Program-made: the position numbers and the translations under genes | The notes under the pieces: model-generated | The model's input: the letters and a program-made list of their open reading frames with translations, nothing else | What the model was told of the DNA's origin: nothing | Database searches by the model: none | Assembly: GCA_964607245.1 (NCBI GenBank) | Contig: CAZSIB010000006.1 | Coordinates: 1 to 64,000, forward strand | Source: CAZLPZ01 sp964607245 | GTDB taxonomy: Bacteria; Pseudomonadota; Alphaproteobacteria; Micavibrionales; Micavibrionaceae | Direction: 5' to 3' | DNA: 64,000 bases | Part shown: one piece after another, positions 52,297-62,041 of the stretch | How the letters are laid out: every line of letters begins with the position of its first letter | How positions within the stretch are numbered: the stretch's first letter is position 1

Positions 52297-52884
52297 TTAT
52301 TGATTGACTGATCGGAGGGGTGTCGGTGGGTTATCAAACGTAATCACAGGCCAGTTATTCACAACCTCTGGAACGTATCCCAATTCTATTTGATACACAT
52401 TACCGACGCCACCGAAAACGGCGTCTTGCATATTGAACCCCAATTCTTGGGCAGCGCGCTCAGTCGTCGGTGTATCAGCGCTTTCAATTTCAACAAAGGG
52501 GTTCAATCCAGGCCATTCGTCAATCACAACTTCGACATTGCCGCGTTGCCATGTTTCGCGGGCTGTTTCTTGTCGTGCAACAACCATCAATCCAGTTTGG
52601 GCCAATATCTTGATGGCGGTTTCAAAATCACTGACCTCGATTTCTAGTTCTTGTGTGCCGTCAACTGTATTGCTGACCGTCTTTTTCCACGTCATCGTGA
52701 TGCGGCCGTCACCTTCGTTTCGAACGCGCCACCATTCGTGAATATTACGACGTTCGGCGGGGGCATGAAGTGTCGCACGCGTCATCAAACGTCGTGGGTG
52801 AGAACATGTATATCCGAAAGACCGAAGCTTTTTTTGTATTTCGGCGATATTGATATTCAAAAACTTTGCTTCGATCTCAACCAT
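52297..52884 (-). CDS. CYTH-domain protein (triphosphate tunnel enzyme)
   Basis: A 195-residue protein starting MVEIEAKF, the ExExK signature of CYTH/TTM proteins. Following blocks are TRATLHAP, WWRVRNEGDGRITMTWKK and VVIDEWPGLNPFVEIE (quoted in part), which line the triphosphate tunnel. Members are adenylate cyclases class IV, thiamine triphosphatases or polyphosphatases; which it is cannot be told. Its ATG follows the gabD stop by three bases. Confidence 0.85.
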   Translation of the reverse strand: MVEIEAKFLNINIAEIQKKLRSFGYTCSHPRRLMTRATLHAPAERRNIHEWWRVRNEGDGRITMTWKKTVSNTVDGTQELEIEVSDFETAIKILAQTGLMVVARQETARETWQRGNVEVVIDEWPGLNPFVEIESADTPTTERAAQELGFNMQDAVFGGVGNVYQIELGYVPEVVNNWPVITFDNPPTPLRSVNQ

Positions 52885-52887
52885 ATT

Positions 52888-54342
52888 TTACTTCACCCCG
52901 CCGATGAGCGTGTATTTGATGTTCAGGAAATCATCAAGCGCCCAGTGCCCGCCCTCGCGCCCATACCCCGATTGTTTAATCCCGCCCACCGGCACAATTT
53001 CCGAGGAAAGAAGCGGTTCATTCACACCGATCATGCCGTATTCAAGGCCTTCGGACACACGGAAGATTTGCGCGAAATCGCGGCTAAAGAAATAGGCGGC
53101 AAGGCCATAAATCGTGTTGTTCGCGCGCGCCACCACTTCGGCTTCGTCTTTAAATGGAAACAGCGCGGCCAAGGGGCCAAAGGTTTCTTCGCCCGCTACG
53201 ATCATCTGATCATTCGTATTCACGACCAAGGTCGGGTGATAAAAAGATGTCGTGCCCGCGACCGCTGATCCCCCGACAACCACCTGGCCGCCATGCATTT
53301 TTACATCATCGACATGCGACTGAACTTTGGCCACCGCCGCGCGGTTAATGAGCGGCCCCATGGTCACGCCGTCTTGATCGCCGGGCCCCAGTTTGATGCT
53401 TTTGATTTTTGATTCAAGGCCCGCGGCCACCGTATCGAATATTTTTTCGTGCACATAAATCCGGTTCGCGCAAACACAAGTTTGACCGGCGTTACGAAAT
53501 TTGGATGTCATGATGCCGTCAATGGCGGCCGGAATATCGGCGCTGTCAAACACAATGAACGGCGCATTACCCCCAAGTTCCATCGAAACGCGTTTGAGCG
53601 TGTCGGCGCCTTGACGGACCAAAATGCGGCCGACCTCGGTCGATCCGGTGAACGAAATTTTACGCACGCGGGTATCGGCACAGAGCTTTTGCCCGACAGC
53701 CGCGACCTGATCCAGGGAACAGGTGACGACGTTTAAAACACCGGACGGAAACCCCGCCTCAATCGCCAGATGGGCAAGTGCCAGGGCACAAAGCGGCGTA
53801 TCCTCGGCCGGTTTGATCACAACGGTGCATCCGGCGGCCAGCGCCGGAGACACTTTACGCGTAATCATCGAGACAGGAAAATTCCACGGGGTGATGGCGG
53901 CCACCACCCCCACGGGTTCGCGCGCAACAATCATCCGCGCATCGGCCTTGTGCGATGTACCGTATTCGCCCAAAACCCGGCGACCTTCTTCGGCAAACCA
54001 TTCAACCACACCGACCGCGCTTTTGATTTCACTTCGGGCTTCGGCCAGGGGTTTGCCTTGTTCAGCGGTCAAAAGCCGTGCCAGGTCTTCTGCATTTTTT
54101 TCAATCAGTTCTCCCCATTTGCGGATGATTTTGGCACGGTCCTTGGCCAGCATCGCCCGCCAAACAGGTAATGCCGCATAGGCGGCACCGATGGCCGCAT
54201 CCGTATCCGCCGGGCTTGCATCCGGAACAGAACCAATCAACACGCCTGTGGCGGGATTGGCCACAGGGAAACTTTTCTCTCCTTCAGCCGCGACCCACAA
54301 TCCATTCACGAACATTTTATCTTTCAGTAACGGCGATGACAT
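52888..54342 (-). CDS. gabD: Succinate-semialdehyde dehydrogenase
   Basis: A 484-residue aldehyde dehydrogenase that oxidises succinate semialdehyde to succinate. The catalytic cysteine is in GQTCVCANRIYV, the glutamate in MELGGNAPFIVF, and WNFPVSMITRKVSPALAAGC and GYGREGG fit the GabD type. ATG 54342 (MSSPLLKD) is chosen; the frame extends to 54459 without support. It lies in an operon with the CYTH gene and is divergent from tspO. Confidence 0.9.
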   Translation of the reverse strand: MSSPLLKDKMFVNGLWVAAEGEKSFPVANPATGVLIGSVPDASPADTDAAIGAAYAALPVWRAMLAKDRAKIIRKWGELIEKNAEDLARLLTAEQGKPLAEARSEIKSAVGVVEWFAEEGRRVLGEYGTSHKADARMIVAREPVGVVAAITPWNFPVSMITRKVSPALAAGCTVVIKPAEDTPLCALALAHLAIEAGFPSGVLNVVTCSLDQVAAVGQKLCADTRVRKISFTGSTEVGRILVRQGADTLKRVSMELGGNAPFIVFDSADIPAAIDGIMTSKFRNAGQTCVCANRIYVHEKIFDTVAAGLESKIKSIKLGPGDQDGVTMGPLINRAAVAKVQSHVDDVKMHGGQVVVGGSAVAGTTSFYHPTLVVNTNDQMIVAGEETFGPLAALFPFKDEAEVVARANNTIYGLAAYFFSRDFAQIFRVSEGLEYGMIGVNEPLLSSEIVPVGGIKQSGYGREGGHWALDDFLNIKYTLIGGVK

Positions 54343-54457
54343 CAGCAAAAAACTCCAGGTAAGGAAAAACAATGAAACTGTGATAGAAAGGGTATTGACC
54401 GTATCTTGCCGTGATTTACGCCCACACCGCAAGCATTTTTGAAAAGGAGAAAATGTC

Positions 54458-54934
54458 ATGCAACGAAAAGATTTTTATACGCTGGTCGTATTCATCGCCC
54501 TCTATCTTGGCGTTGGGGGGATGATTGGGGCACTGACTGCGCCCGATAAGGATATCTGGTATGACAGCTTACAAAAATCGACCCTAACCCCGCCGTCTTT
54601 TGTCTTTGGCATTGTCTGGCCAGCCTTGTACGTGATGATCGGCATTGCAGCAGGACGGATTTGGAGGCAGCGCGGGAACCCCGGCGCGAAACCGATCATC
54701 ACGCTTTTTGCGCTTCAAACGATTCTGAATTGGGGATGGAGTTTTGTGTTTTTTACATTCCATCAGGAATTTTTGGCGTTTGTGTGGTTAATCGCGCTGC
54801 TTGTGGTTGTCGCCGTCTTGATCCTCAAGCTCTCGCGATTTGACCGTGTTGCCGCCCTATGGATGACCCCCTATGCCGCATGGCTTTGCTTTGCCAGTTA
54901 TCTGTCGAGCATGGTCTGGGTGCTGAATAGATAG
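54458..54934 (+). CDS. tspO: TspO/MBR family membrane protein
   Basis: A 158-residue five-helix protein. Signatures are WYDSLQKSTLTPPSFVFGIVWP (quoted in part), ALYVMIGIAAGRIW, QTILNWGWSFVFF and LWMTPYAAWLCFASYLS. TspO binds porphyrins and related ligands in the membrane. AAGGAG lies about nine bases before ATG 54458; an overlapping ATG at 54452 is out of frame. Confidence 0.93.
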   Translation: MQRKDFYTLVVFIALYLGVGGMIGALTAPDKDIWYDSLQKSTLTPPSFVFGIVWPALYVMIGIAAGRIWRQRGNPGAKPIITLFALQTILNWGWSFVFFTFHQEFLAFVWLIALLVVVAVLILKLSRFDRVAALWMTPYAAWLCFASYLSSMVWVLNR

Positions 54935-54944
54935 GATTCAAGGC

Positions 54945-55235
54945 CTAACAAATTGAGGCGCGTTGGGTCCGGAAGGGTTCCCGTGTTTCGCGGCGCTGCG
55001 CGTTAATCCGCTGGAGCCCAATCAAGACCTTGAGATTCGGGGTATTATGAACCTCACTCACGCTCGCCAGGCGCAACGAAATCGATTCCCCGCGCGGCAG
55101 GCGTTGCCGCCGGGCACGGTGCAGGCGCCTCGCCTGGCGACGCGTTTGAACACGCGCGACCTTGCGCCGATGCGGCAGTTCCATAAGTTCCTGAACAACA
55201 TGATTAAAAAGGTCTGAAAAGACAGTGTCGCGCAT
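54945..55235 (-). CDS. Possible 96-residue arginine-rich protein
   Basis: Starts MRDTVFSDLFNHVVQELMEL, then a very basic region with many arginines (RRKVARVQTRRQARRLHRAR), and ends FRTQRASIC. The codon choice looks natural, and GGGGGGG lies before the ATG. An overlapping + frame (54963-55217, or 56 codons from ATG 55047) is an alternative, so the strand is not certain. No family is recognised. Confidence 0.45.
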   Translation of the reverse strand: MRDTVFSDLFNHVVQELMELPHRRKVARVQTRRQARRLHRARRQRLPRGESISLRLASVSEVHNTPNLKVLIGLQRINAQRRETREPFRTQRASIC

Positions 55236-55420
55236 GGCCCCCCCGGACGCAAGCTGGTGATATGGATAAATAAGTCGATGATTTAATTATATGTCTATAA
55301 GCTTAATTTATTATTACCGTAACTCAAAAAGAGTGTCTTTAGGAAAAACGCTCTGGCTCCCGGCACGATTTTTGCCTTATAATTTCGTGTAGATCCTTTT
55401 ATTTCCAGGTTGATCAAAGA
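55236..55420. other. Gap before fliM
   Basis: AT-rich stretch of about 185 bases (around 55260-55320) that probably holds the fliM promoter. No clear -35/-10 pair stands out, and a flagellar sigma factor site cannot be excluded. Confidence 0.35.
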
Positions 55421-56542
55421 ATGGCGGACACAACCACCCCCGACGAAACAGCCGGCATGAGCGAAGAAGAACGCGCCATGATGGCGGAGTGGGAAAATAT
55501 GGCTGGCGACGCCCCCGCAGACGGAGCGGCGGCGGACCCCATGGCAGCCGCGATGGGCATGGATGATCCAGCAAACACCCGCATCTTGAACCAAGACGAA
55601 ATCGACTCCCTTTTAGGATTTGATGACAAAGGGTCCGGGGGCGAGACATCCGGTGTCATGGCACTCGTCAACGCCGCACTGGTGAACTACGAACGTCTGC
55701 CCATGCTCGATATCGTCTTTGACCGACTGGTCCGGTTGATGTCGACATCCTTGCGTAATTTGACCACTGATAACGTTGAAGTGACCTTGGATCAAATTTC
55801 AACCGTGCGCTTTGGTGACTATATGAACTCGGTCCCGTTGCCCGCCATGATTTCGGTGTTCAAGGCTGAAGAGCTCGATAATAACGGCCTGATCGTTGTC
55901 GACAGTACGCTCATTTATTCGATCGTCGATGTCCTACTGGGAGGACGTAAAGGAACGCCGTCGGTCCGGGTCGAAGGGCGCCCCTATACCACCATTGAAA
56001 CCAAGCTCGTTGAACGCATGTTGACCGTTGTGCTAAACGACATGTCATCGGCCTTTGATCCCCTCTCGCCCGTCAGTTTTAATTTGGAACGGATCGAAAC
56101 CAACCCGCGTTTTGCGACCGTATCCCAAGCGAATAATGCCTGCGTTCTGGCGCGCCTACGCATTGATATGGGCGACCGGGGCGGACGGATGGAAATTTTG
56201 CTGCCCTATGCGACCCTTGAACCTATTCGTGAACTTTTGCTTCAGATGTTCATGGGAGAAAAATTTGGTCGCGATTCCATTTGGGAAACACACTTGACCA
56301 ATGAACTGTATCAAACCGAAGTACAGCTTCAGGCGGTGCTGGCCGAAAAATCGGTTTCCTTGGGAGATCTCCTGAACTGGACCATTGGAACACGGATTGA
56401 ATTTAACACCCGCCCCGAAGATATGATTGAAATGCGCTGTGGGCATTTCCCCATGTTCACCGGGCCCATGGGTCAAAAACAAGGTCATATCGCGGTCAAG
56501 ATTGATAACTATATTACCCCGACAGATGCAAAGAATAGATAA
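55421..56542 (+). CDS. fliM: Flagellar motor switch protein FliM
   Basis: A 373-residue C-ring protein. The N-terminal region has the segment ILNQDEIDSLLGFDD (the CheY-P-binding-like part). The middle CheC-like domain includes LDQISTVRFGDYMNSVP, YSIVDVLLGG and TIETKLVERMLTVVLNDM, and the C-terminal SpoA domain ends GHIAVKIDNYITP. It controls motor direction with FliG and FliN. The next genes are flagella-linked too. Confidence 0.95.
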   Translation: MADTTTPDETAGMSEEERAMMAEWENMAGDAPADGAAADPMAAAMGMDDPANTRILNQDEIDSLLGFDDKGSGGETSGVMALVNAALVNYERLPMLDIVFDRLVRLMSTSLRNLTTDNVEVTLDQISTVRFGDYMNSVPLPAMISVFKAEELDNNGLIVVDSTLIYSIVDVLLGGRKGTPSVRVEGRPYTTIETKLVERMLTVVLNDMSSAFDPLSPVSFNLERIETNPRFATVSQANNACVLARLRIDMGDRGGRMEILLPYATLEPIRELLLQMFMGEKFGRDSIWETHLTNELYQTEVQLQAVLAEKSVSLGDLLNWTIGTRIEFNTRPEDMIEMRCGHFPMFTGPMGQKQGHIAVKIDNYITPTDAKNR

Positions 56543-56562
56543 TTATAAGAGGAAGGTTCACG

Positions 56563-57117
56563 ATGACGTTTTCTTTGGCGCTTGATCTGATCATGACGTT
56601 CTTGCTTGCGGGAACGATTTATTTCGCATGGAAACTTTCCGAACAGATCGCGCGGTTCCGGAATTCACGGGGCGAGATGGAACGATTGATCCGTGATTTG
56701 AACGGTGCGGTTGACCGTGCCCAGCAATCGATTCAAGGTTTGCGCGCGGCGGCTGATACATCGGGGCAGGATTTGCACAAGGTGATGCGCTCTGCGACCG
56801 AACTTTGTGATGAACTGCAAATCATGACAGAGTCCGCAAACTCACTCGCCACGCGCCTTGAACGCAGCGTCACAGGGGGCACACCCACCCATTTTGAACC
56901 GCGTGAAGTGCCACCCCAAAAACGGGCAGAAACACCGTCCGCCTTTCCCGGCTTTGCCATTCGGGATCCAGAATTTGATGGCACCGTCGTGCCGGATACC
57001 GCGACGCCCAATTGGCGCGACGCCAGTGACGATCAAGATATGCAATCCCAAGCAGAAAAAGATTTGCGGCGCGCGCTTGCCACGCATCAAAAACCATCCC
57101 GTTCGGGTGTATCGTAA
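56563..57117 (+). CDS. DUF6468-type flagella-associated protein
   Basis: A 184-residue protein with one N-terminal membrane segment (LALDLIMTFLLAGTIYFAW) and a coiled coil (RDLNGAVDRAQQSIQGLRAAA), then a Pro-rich tail. It fits the DUF6468 proteins that follow fliM in alphaproteobacteria. AGAGGAAG lies before ATG 56563. Its function in the motor is not known. Confidence 0.8.
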   Translation: MTFSLALDLIMTFLLAGTIYFAWKLSEQIARFRNSRGEMERLIRDLNGAVDRAQQSIQGLRAAADTSGQDLHKVMRSATELCDELQIMTESANSLATRLERSVTGGTPTHFEPREVPPQKRAETPSAFPGFAIRDPEFDGTVVPDTATPNWRDASDDQDMQSQAEKDLRRALATHQKPSRSGVS

Positions 57118-57135
57118 AGAAATATAGGACCCTCT

Positions 57136-57960
57136 ATGACATCCGTTCGGTTACTACCTGTTTTACTGCTTGTCGCAACGCTTGTGTTTACCTTGCGCGT
57201 GGGCGAAGTCGTGTCGGGGTTTCGTGATCTCTCAGGCGCCGCAAACGCGGAAGATCAGAAACCCGCGGCTGATGCCCCTAAAAAGCCCGGCATTCAACTG
57301 GACACCACGCCAATTGAGGACGATCAAGCGGCGGCGGATCACGGCGACGCTCCCGATAAAAAAGAGCCGGATAAAAAAGACGCGGCGGCATCCGGGGATA
57401 CAGGCTCATCCAAAGATGACAAAAAATCCGATCCGGATCACAAAGACGATAAAAAGGCAGATCCTGCAAATCGAAAAGGCGCAGCCTGGCCCGATCCGGC
57501 CGAAATGGACCCAGATCTCGCCGCCGTCCAAAATAAACTTTTGAAAGATTTGGCCGCGCGACGCGAACAACTGGATCTCCGCGAGAAAGATTTGATGACA
57601 CGCGACGCGGTGATCAAGGCAGCGGCAGCCGAACTTGAACAAAAATACCAGGAACTCTCGGCCCTGCGGACGCAGCTTCAAGGACTTCTGGGTGACCAAT
57701 CGGAGGCGGAAATTGAACGCCTCAAAAGTCTGGTGCGTATTTATGAAGGGATGAAACCCACTGACGCCGCGCGTATTTTTAACACGCTGGACCTCAATAT
57801 CTTGATGGATGTTTTGACCCGGATGTCCGAACGGAAAAGCGCGCCCATTCTGGCTGCGATGGATGGCGACCGGGCGCGCACGGTGACCTTGATGATGGCG
57901 CAGCAACGTAAACTTCCAGATTTACCCGACTTAACCGCGCCCGCCGCAGGCACCCCATAA
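57136..57960 (+). CDS. MotE-like periplasmic chaperone
   Basis: A 274-residue protein with an N-terminal hydrophobic segment (LLPVLLLVATLVFTLRVG), an Asp/Lys-rich low-complexity stretch (about 40-115), a coiled coil (LAARREQLDLREKDLMTRD) and a C-terminal MgtE-N-like domain (LVRIYEGMKPTDAARIFNTLD, quoted in part). This layout is that of MotE, a chaperone for the periplasmic part of the motor in rhizobia. It follows the DUF6468 gene by 18 bases. Confidence 0.8.
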   Translation: MTSVRLLPVLLLVATLVFTLRVGEVVSGFRDLSGAANAEDQKPAADAPKKPGIQLDTTPIEDDQAAADHGDAPDKKEPDKKDAAASGDTGSSKDDKKSDPDHKDDKKADPANRKGAAWPDPAEMDPDLAAVQNKLLKDLAARREQLDLREKDLMTRDAVIKAAAAELEQKYQELSALRTQLQGLLGDQSEAEIERLKSLVRIYEGMKPTDAARIFNTLDLNILMDVLTRMSERKSAPILAAMDGDRARTVTLMMAQQRKLPDLPDLTAPAAGTP

Positions 57961-57975
57961 GGGACCGAATAAGCT

Positions 57976-60174
57976 TTATGTCCCAAAGCTGCTGAGTTCG
58001 CCGTTATAACCTTCCACAAAATTCAAAAATGCATCGTTCGGCACCGGGCGAGAATAGCGATACCCCTGAACCTCATCGCAATTTTGTGCGCGCAAGAAGG
58101 CTTCTTGTTCGTTTGTTTCGACGCCTTCGGCGATGACTTTTAAGCTTAAGGAATGCCCAAGCGCAACAATTGTGCGCGCAATCGAGGCGTCGTCTGGGTT
58201 TTCAAGCGCGTTACGAATAAACGACTGGTCAATCTTTAGACGGTCGATCGGGAATTGGCGCAAGTAAGACAGTGACGAATACCCCGTTCCAAAGTCATCA
58301 ATCGCGAGTTCAACGCCCATGCGGTGCAGTTCATCCAAAATCGTGATCGTTTGCTGCACATCATGCATAAAGGCGCTTTCCGTGACTTCCAGTTCCAGAT
58401 GATGCGGCGGCAATCCGGTCTCAAGCAAAACCTGACGTGTATAACTGACCAAATCGCTTTGTTGAAACTGGGCGCCCGACACGTTCACGGCCACACGTAA
58501 ATTATACCCACGGTCAAGCCAACCCCGCGCGGTCTCGCACGCGCGGCGCATCACCCATTCGCCCATCGGGACAATCAGGCCCGATTGTTCGGCAACGGGC
58601 ACAAACACAGCCGGAGAAATAAAGCTTCCTCCTTCTTTGCTGTTGTCTTTTTTCCACCATCGGATCAAGGCCTCGGCACCAATCACTTGTTGTGTGCGCA
58701 AATCCATCTGGGGTTGATAAAACAAATCCAGATCGTTGTTTTCAATGGCTTCGCGCAGATCGTTCATCAGCTGGAATCGTTGCTGCACAATGCGGTCAAA
58801 ATCTTCTAAGTATTCGCGGATCGTATCGCGGCCATCTTCCTTGGCGCGGTTCAACGCAATATCGGCATTTTTAAGCACCTGATCCGGATCTACTCCGTTA
58901 TCAGGATACGTTGCAACCCCGATCGAGGAGCGAATCTGGAAGCTTTGGTTAAAGACTTTAAACGGCTCGCCGCGGATGACCTTTTGCACTTTTTCGGCGA
59001 TATCTTTGGAGGTGTATTGATGCGCAAGCGGCATGGTGACCGCGAACTCATCCTCTCCGGTCCGCGCGACAATCGCACTGTCTGGCAATGCCGTACGCAG
59101 GCGTTTCCCCATCGCACGTAAAATCGTATCCCCGATGCTATGCCCCATCGTGTCGTTGATATCTTTAAAGTGATCGACATCCAGTGTAATCACCGCAAAC
59201 CGACCCGGCACGTCACCTTCCCCGATATCGCTTTGGGTTAGTTCCGCAAGTTTTTGAACAAATTGCGTCCGGTTCGGCAGACCCGTCAAATTATCAAAGT
59301 ACGCTAACCGGTGGATTTGATCTTGGGCCGCAGATTTAACTTGCCGAATATTATTTGCGTTTTGTCGGATCAAATTCTGGGCAAGTTGAATCGCGCCGCC
59401 AATCTCGTCGTTTGCGTTATAAGGAGAGACGGGTAAATCCGGATCTTCTGGATTCCGGCTCGCATTCGTCAAGTTTTCACGCATGAAAAAAATCGGTTCC
59501 AGAAGCCAGCGCGACAAGGCCACCATCAGTACGCTTGTGACAAACGCAGACAACAGGAACATGACCAATAAGGAATGATAGAGATAGTTTTTAACCGCCA
59601 TACCGACACTACGTGAATCAAGCCGGACCCCAACGTAATAGGGTTGATAATGATCGCCATTTCCCCGGTTTATTTGGCCCGGAGTTAAAATGACGTCGTA
59701 ATAACGACCATCCGCACTATAAAACGACTGTTTCGGATTGGCTCCAATGGACAAACGTAATGTCGGCGCATCACCAAATGTCGAGAGGAGTTCATAACTC
59801 GCTTGGTCAAACACGGTCATCCCGTCAATGACGGACGCACCAATAATGCGGTTGGCGACCTGGGGCGTCATCGGAACCGGACGCAAAAGCGACGAATCGG
59901 TCTGTAACGCCGGGGCGATGGTTTGACGCGCGGTCTCTTCCAGATTATTCAAGTGAAACTGTTGTTCGTTCTTGATCGTCAGGGATAAAATCGTCACCTG
60001 AACCGTTAAAATGGTCAAGAAAACAGCCAACAAGATGCGCCAGGACAGGCGGCTTTTCCAGACCTTCGCGGACGATGCCGGAGAGAAGAGCGACCCGGAT
60101 GCGCGTATTGCTTTTGCATGGCGACGCACCGTCGGTTCAGCCCCCAGGCCCACATTCATATTCATAACCCACAT
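57976..60174 (-). CDS. Membrane GGDEF-EAL protein with HAMP domain
   Basis: A 732-residue c-di-GMP enzyme. There are two membrane segments (LAVFLTILTVQVTILSLTI and YHSLLVMFLLSAFVTSVLMVAL) around a periplasmic sensor region, then HAMP, GGDEF and EAL domains. The GGDEF motif is altered to TGEDEF, suggesting weak or no cyclase activity. The EAL domain keeps GAEALIRWW, EVTESAFM and IDDFGTGYSSLSYL, so phosphodiesterase activity is likely. ATGs at 60174, 60165 and 60159 are possible starts. It converges on the MotE-like gene, fitting motility control. Confidence 0.9.
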   Translation of the reverse strand: MWVMNMNVGLGAEPTVRRHAKAIRASGSLFSPASSAKVWKSRLSWRILLAVFLTILTVQVTILSLTIKNEQQFHLNNLEETARQTIAPALQTDSSLLRPVPMTPQVANRIIGASVIDGMTVFDQASYELLSTFGDAPTLRLSIGANPKQSFYSADGRYYDVILTPGQINRGNGDHYQPYYVGVRLDSRSVGMAVKNYLYHSLLVMFLLSAFVTSVLMVALSRWLLEPIFFMRENLTNASRNPEDPDLPVSPYNANDEIGGAIQLAQNLIRQNANNIRQVKSAAQDQIHRLAYFDNLTGLPNRTQFVQKLAELTQSDIGEGDVPGRFAVITLDVDHFKDINDTMGHSIGDTILRAMGKRLRTALPDSAIVARTGEDEFAVTMPLAHQYTSKDIAEKVQKVIRGEPFKVFNQSFQIRSSIGVATYPDNGVDPDQVLKNADIALNRAKEDGRDTIREYLEDFDRIVQQRFQLMNDLREAIENNDLDLFYQPQMDLRTQQVIGAEALIRWWKKDNSKEGGSFISPAVFVPVAEQSGLIVPMGEWVMRRACETARGWLDRGYNLRVAVNVSGAQFQQSDLVSYTRQVLLETGLPPHHLELEVTESAFMHDVQQTITILDELHRMGVELAIDDFGTGYSSLSYLRQFPIDRLKIDQSFIRNALENPDDASIARTIVALGHSLSLKVIAEGVETNEQEAFLRAQNCDEVQGYRYSRPVPNDAFLNFVEGYNGELSSFGT

Positions 60175-60298
60175 CCAAGATATTATATTCTTTAGATATC
60201 ACTTTCTGTGACCAACCTTAAAATTGTAATCGATCAGTCGTAAAGATACATTTAAAATACGATTTGATTTTGTCTTAAATCTTAAGGATTTATACCCG

Positions 60299-60949
60299 AT
60301 GCTTTTCTTTTTTGACCTGTGTGGCATTGTTGTCTTTGCGATCACCGGCTGCTTGCTGGCTGCACGGCGAGGGCTTGATCTGGTCGGGTTCATTTGGCTT
60401 GCCATTATCACAGCCGTGGGTGGTGGAACCTTGCGGGATTTAATCCTGGAGCGTCCCGTCTTTTGGCGGGATCAACCCATTTATCTTTATCTTTGTTTGG
60501 CGACCGCCTGTTTTATGTATGTCATGGCACACTGGATTCATCGGCACTTACGTTGGGTTTTATGGTGTGACGCCGCCGGGATCGCCCTTTTTGCGGTGAT
60601 CGGAACCCAAATTTCCCTCTCCAGCGGCACCACCCCCATCGTCGCCTTGGGCATGGGAATTTTAACCGCGACCTTTGGTGGGATCTTGCGCGATCTTTTG
60701 GCCGGGGAGACGACCCTGATTATGCGTCGCGAGATTTATGTGACGGCCGCGGCCTTAAGCAGCGCCCTTTATTTAATCGGCACCCTTATCCTTCACCAAC
60801 CCGATTCCGTGATTGTCCCCATTGCCATTCTGGCAGGGTTTTCGCTCCGCGCCTTCGCCCTGCACTACCGGCTCCATTTGCCAGGGCACCGGTGGTTGGG
60901 GGATTTTAATGACAAAAGTCCTATACCCGATCGCCGCCGCGAAAATTAA
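60299..60949 (+). CDS. TRIC/UPF0126 family membrane protein
   Basis: A 216-residue seven-helix protein of the YicG/TRIC group. Two similar halves are visible, each with a glycine-rich turn and arginine: AVGGGTLRDLILERPVFW and TATFGGILRDLLAGE. TRIC proteins are cation channels; the physiological ion here is unknown. AAGGAT lies before ATG 60299. Confidence 0.88.
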   Translation: MLFFFDLCGIVVFAITGCLLAARRGLDLVGFIWLAIITAVGGGTLRDLILERPVFWRDQPIYLYLCLATACFMYVMAHWIHRHLRWVLWCDAAGIALFAVIGTQISLSSGTTPIVALGMGILTATFGGILRDLLAGETTLIMRREIYVTAAALSSALYLIGTLILHQPDSVIVPIAILAGFSLRAFALHYRLHLPGHRWLGDFNDKSPIPDRRREN

Positions 60950-61034
60950 GCTCGGACCCCTATAAATTTACATATATTTTACTCGGCCTGTGCGATCATT
61001 TTTGTACGATACTGTAAAGTTGAGGAGCAGAATT

Positions 61035-61937
61035 GTGGGATCTGACAACCAAACGAACCATTCCGAACACGATTTTATGGCCTTTTGTGCCAAAATCGAA
61101 AACGATCCCGGCACTTGGGAAACATTAAAGCTGGGATTTTCCGCCCAAATGAAACAACGAGAGATTCTGCAAGATATGGACCAAGCGGCCACCTATTTGA
61201 AAAAAGCGCGTGAAGATGCGCTTTTTGCATTTAAAGAGCTCAACGAACGGGCCCGCACCTTAAAAGCCGAGGCAGAATCCTATATCTTCACGGATAATGA
61301 CATTCTCCTTTTTGCCAATATCAAAACATCCGAGTCACGCGAACGGATGGGCATCATCACCCAAGAAACACGACTGGCTCTTCCAAGCGACGTTGAGCTT
61401 GAAAAACTTCCCGCAAGCGGAAATATGCGCGCGCTCAAAACCTTTGCTGACGAAAAAATGCGCACCGCCCGCCAGGTGCGCGCAATTTCCTCGCTTGCAA
61501 CCGATGCAAATCGACGTAACAATATTGGCATTCAACGTAAAAATCGTCATCTCCCCTTGGTCATGCTGGTCGAAGACGACCGCTTTACAGCCAGTTACGC
61601 GACGCAACTTCTCAGCAAAGATTACGAAGTGTTTCATGTGCGTACCGGTGAGGAAGCCATTGATTATTACATGGATTATGCCCCAGATGTCGTCCTCATT
61701 GATGTCCACCTGCCGGGGATGAGCGGTACCGATACCTTGCAGATGATTAAGACCATGGATCCCCATGCCTATTGCATTATTTTGTCGGTCGACAGTTCAC
61801 AAAGTACCGTGATTGCGGCGTCCAAAGATGGCGCCGACCGTTATTTGCGCAAGCCCTATACCAAAGAACGCCTGTTATGGACGGTTCAACAATCCCCCCA
61901 TATTCAGCCGAATTTTTCAGCCCAAGCCCAGACATAG
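61035..61937 (+). CDS. Response regulator with unusual N-terminal domain
   Basis: A 300-residue protein. Residues about 180-290 are a receiver domain: acidic pair LVEDD, phosphoacceptor aspartate in VVLIDVHLPG, and the conserved lysine in LRKPY. The first ~180 residues are helical with a possible coiled coil (KKAREDALFAFKELNERART) and no recognised output domain. The receiver is at the C-terminus, the reverse of the usual order. GTG 61035 has GAGGAG eight bases upstream; the frame also opens at GTG 60990. Confidence 0.85.
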   Translation: MGSDNQTNHSEHDFMAFCAKIENDPGTWETLKLGFSAQMKQREILQDMDQAATYLKKAREDALFAFKELNERARTLKAEAESYIFTDNDILLFANIKTSESRERMGIITQETRLALPSDVELEKLPASGNMRALKTFADEKMRTARQVRAISSLATDANRRNNIGIQRKNRHLPLVMLVEDDRFTASYATQLLSKDYEVFHVRTGEEAIDYYMDYAPDVVLIDVHLPGMSGTDTLQMIKTMDPHAYCIILSVDSSQSTVIAASKDGADRYLRKPYTKERLLWTVQQSPHIQPNFSAQAQT

Positions 61938-62041
61938 GGCGATTCCCCCCATATTTCCGTTGACCGGATGGCCTGCCGCCTGCTATGGCCATAAGAGCCG
62001 CCGACGCAGCCCTTGATAGGAAGAAACAGGATTCTTGCCCA

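Noticed and set aside
54963..55217. Plus-strand ORF opposite the arginine-rich ORF
   Set aside because: Starts at TTG without RBS; kept only as an alternative in the entry for the other strand.
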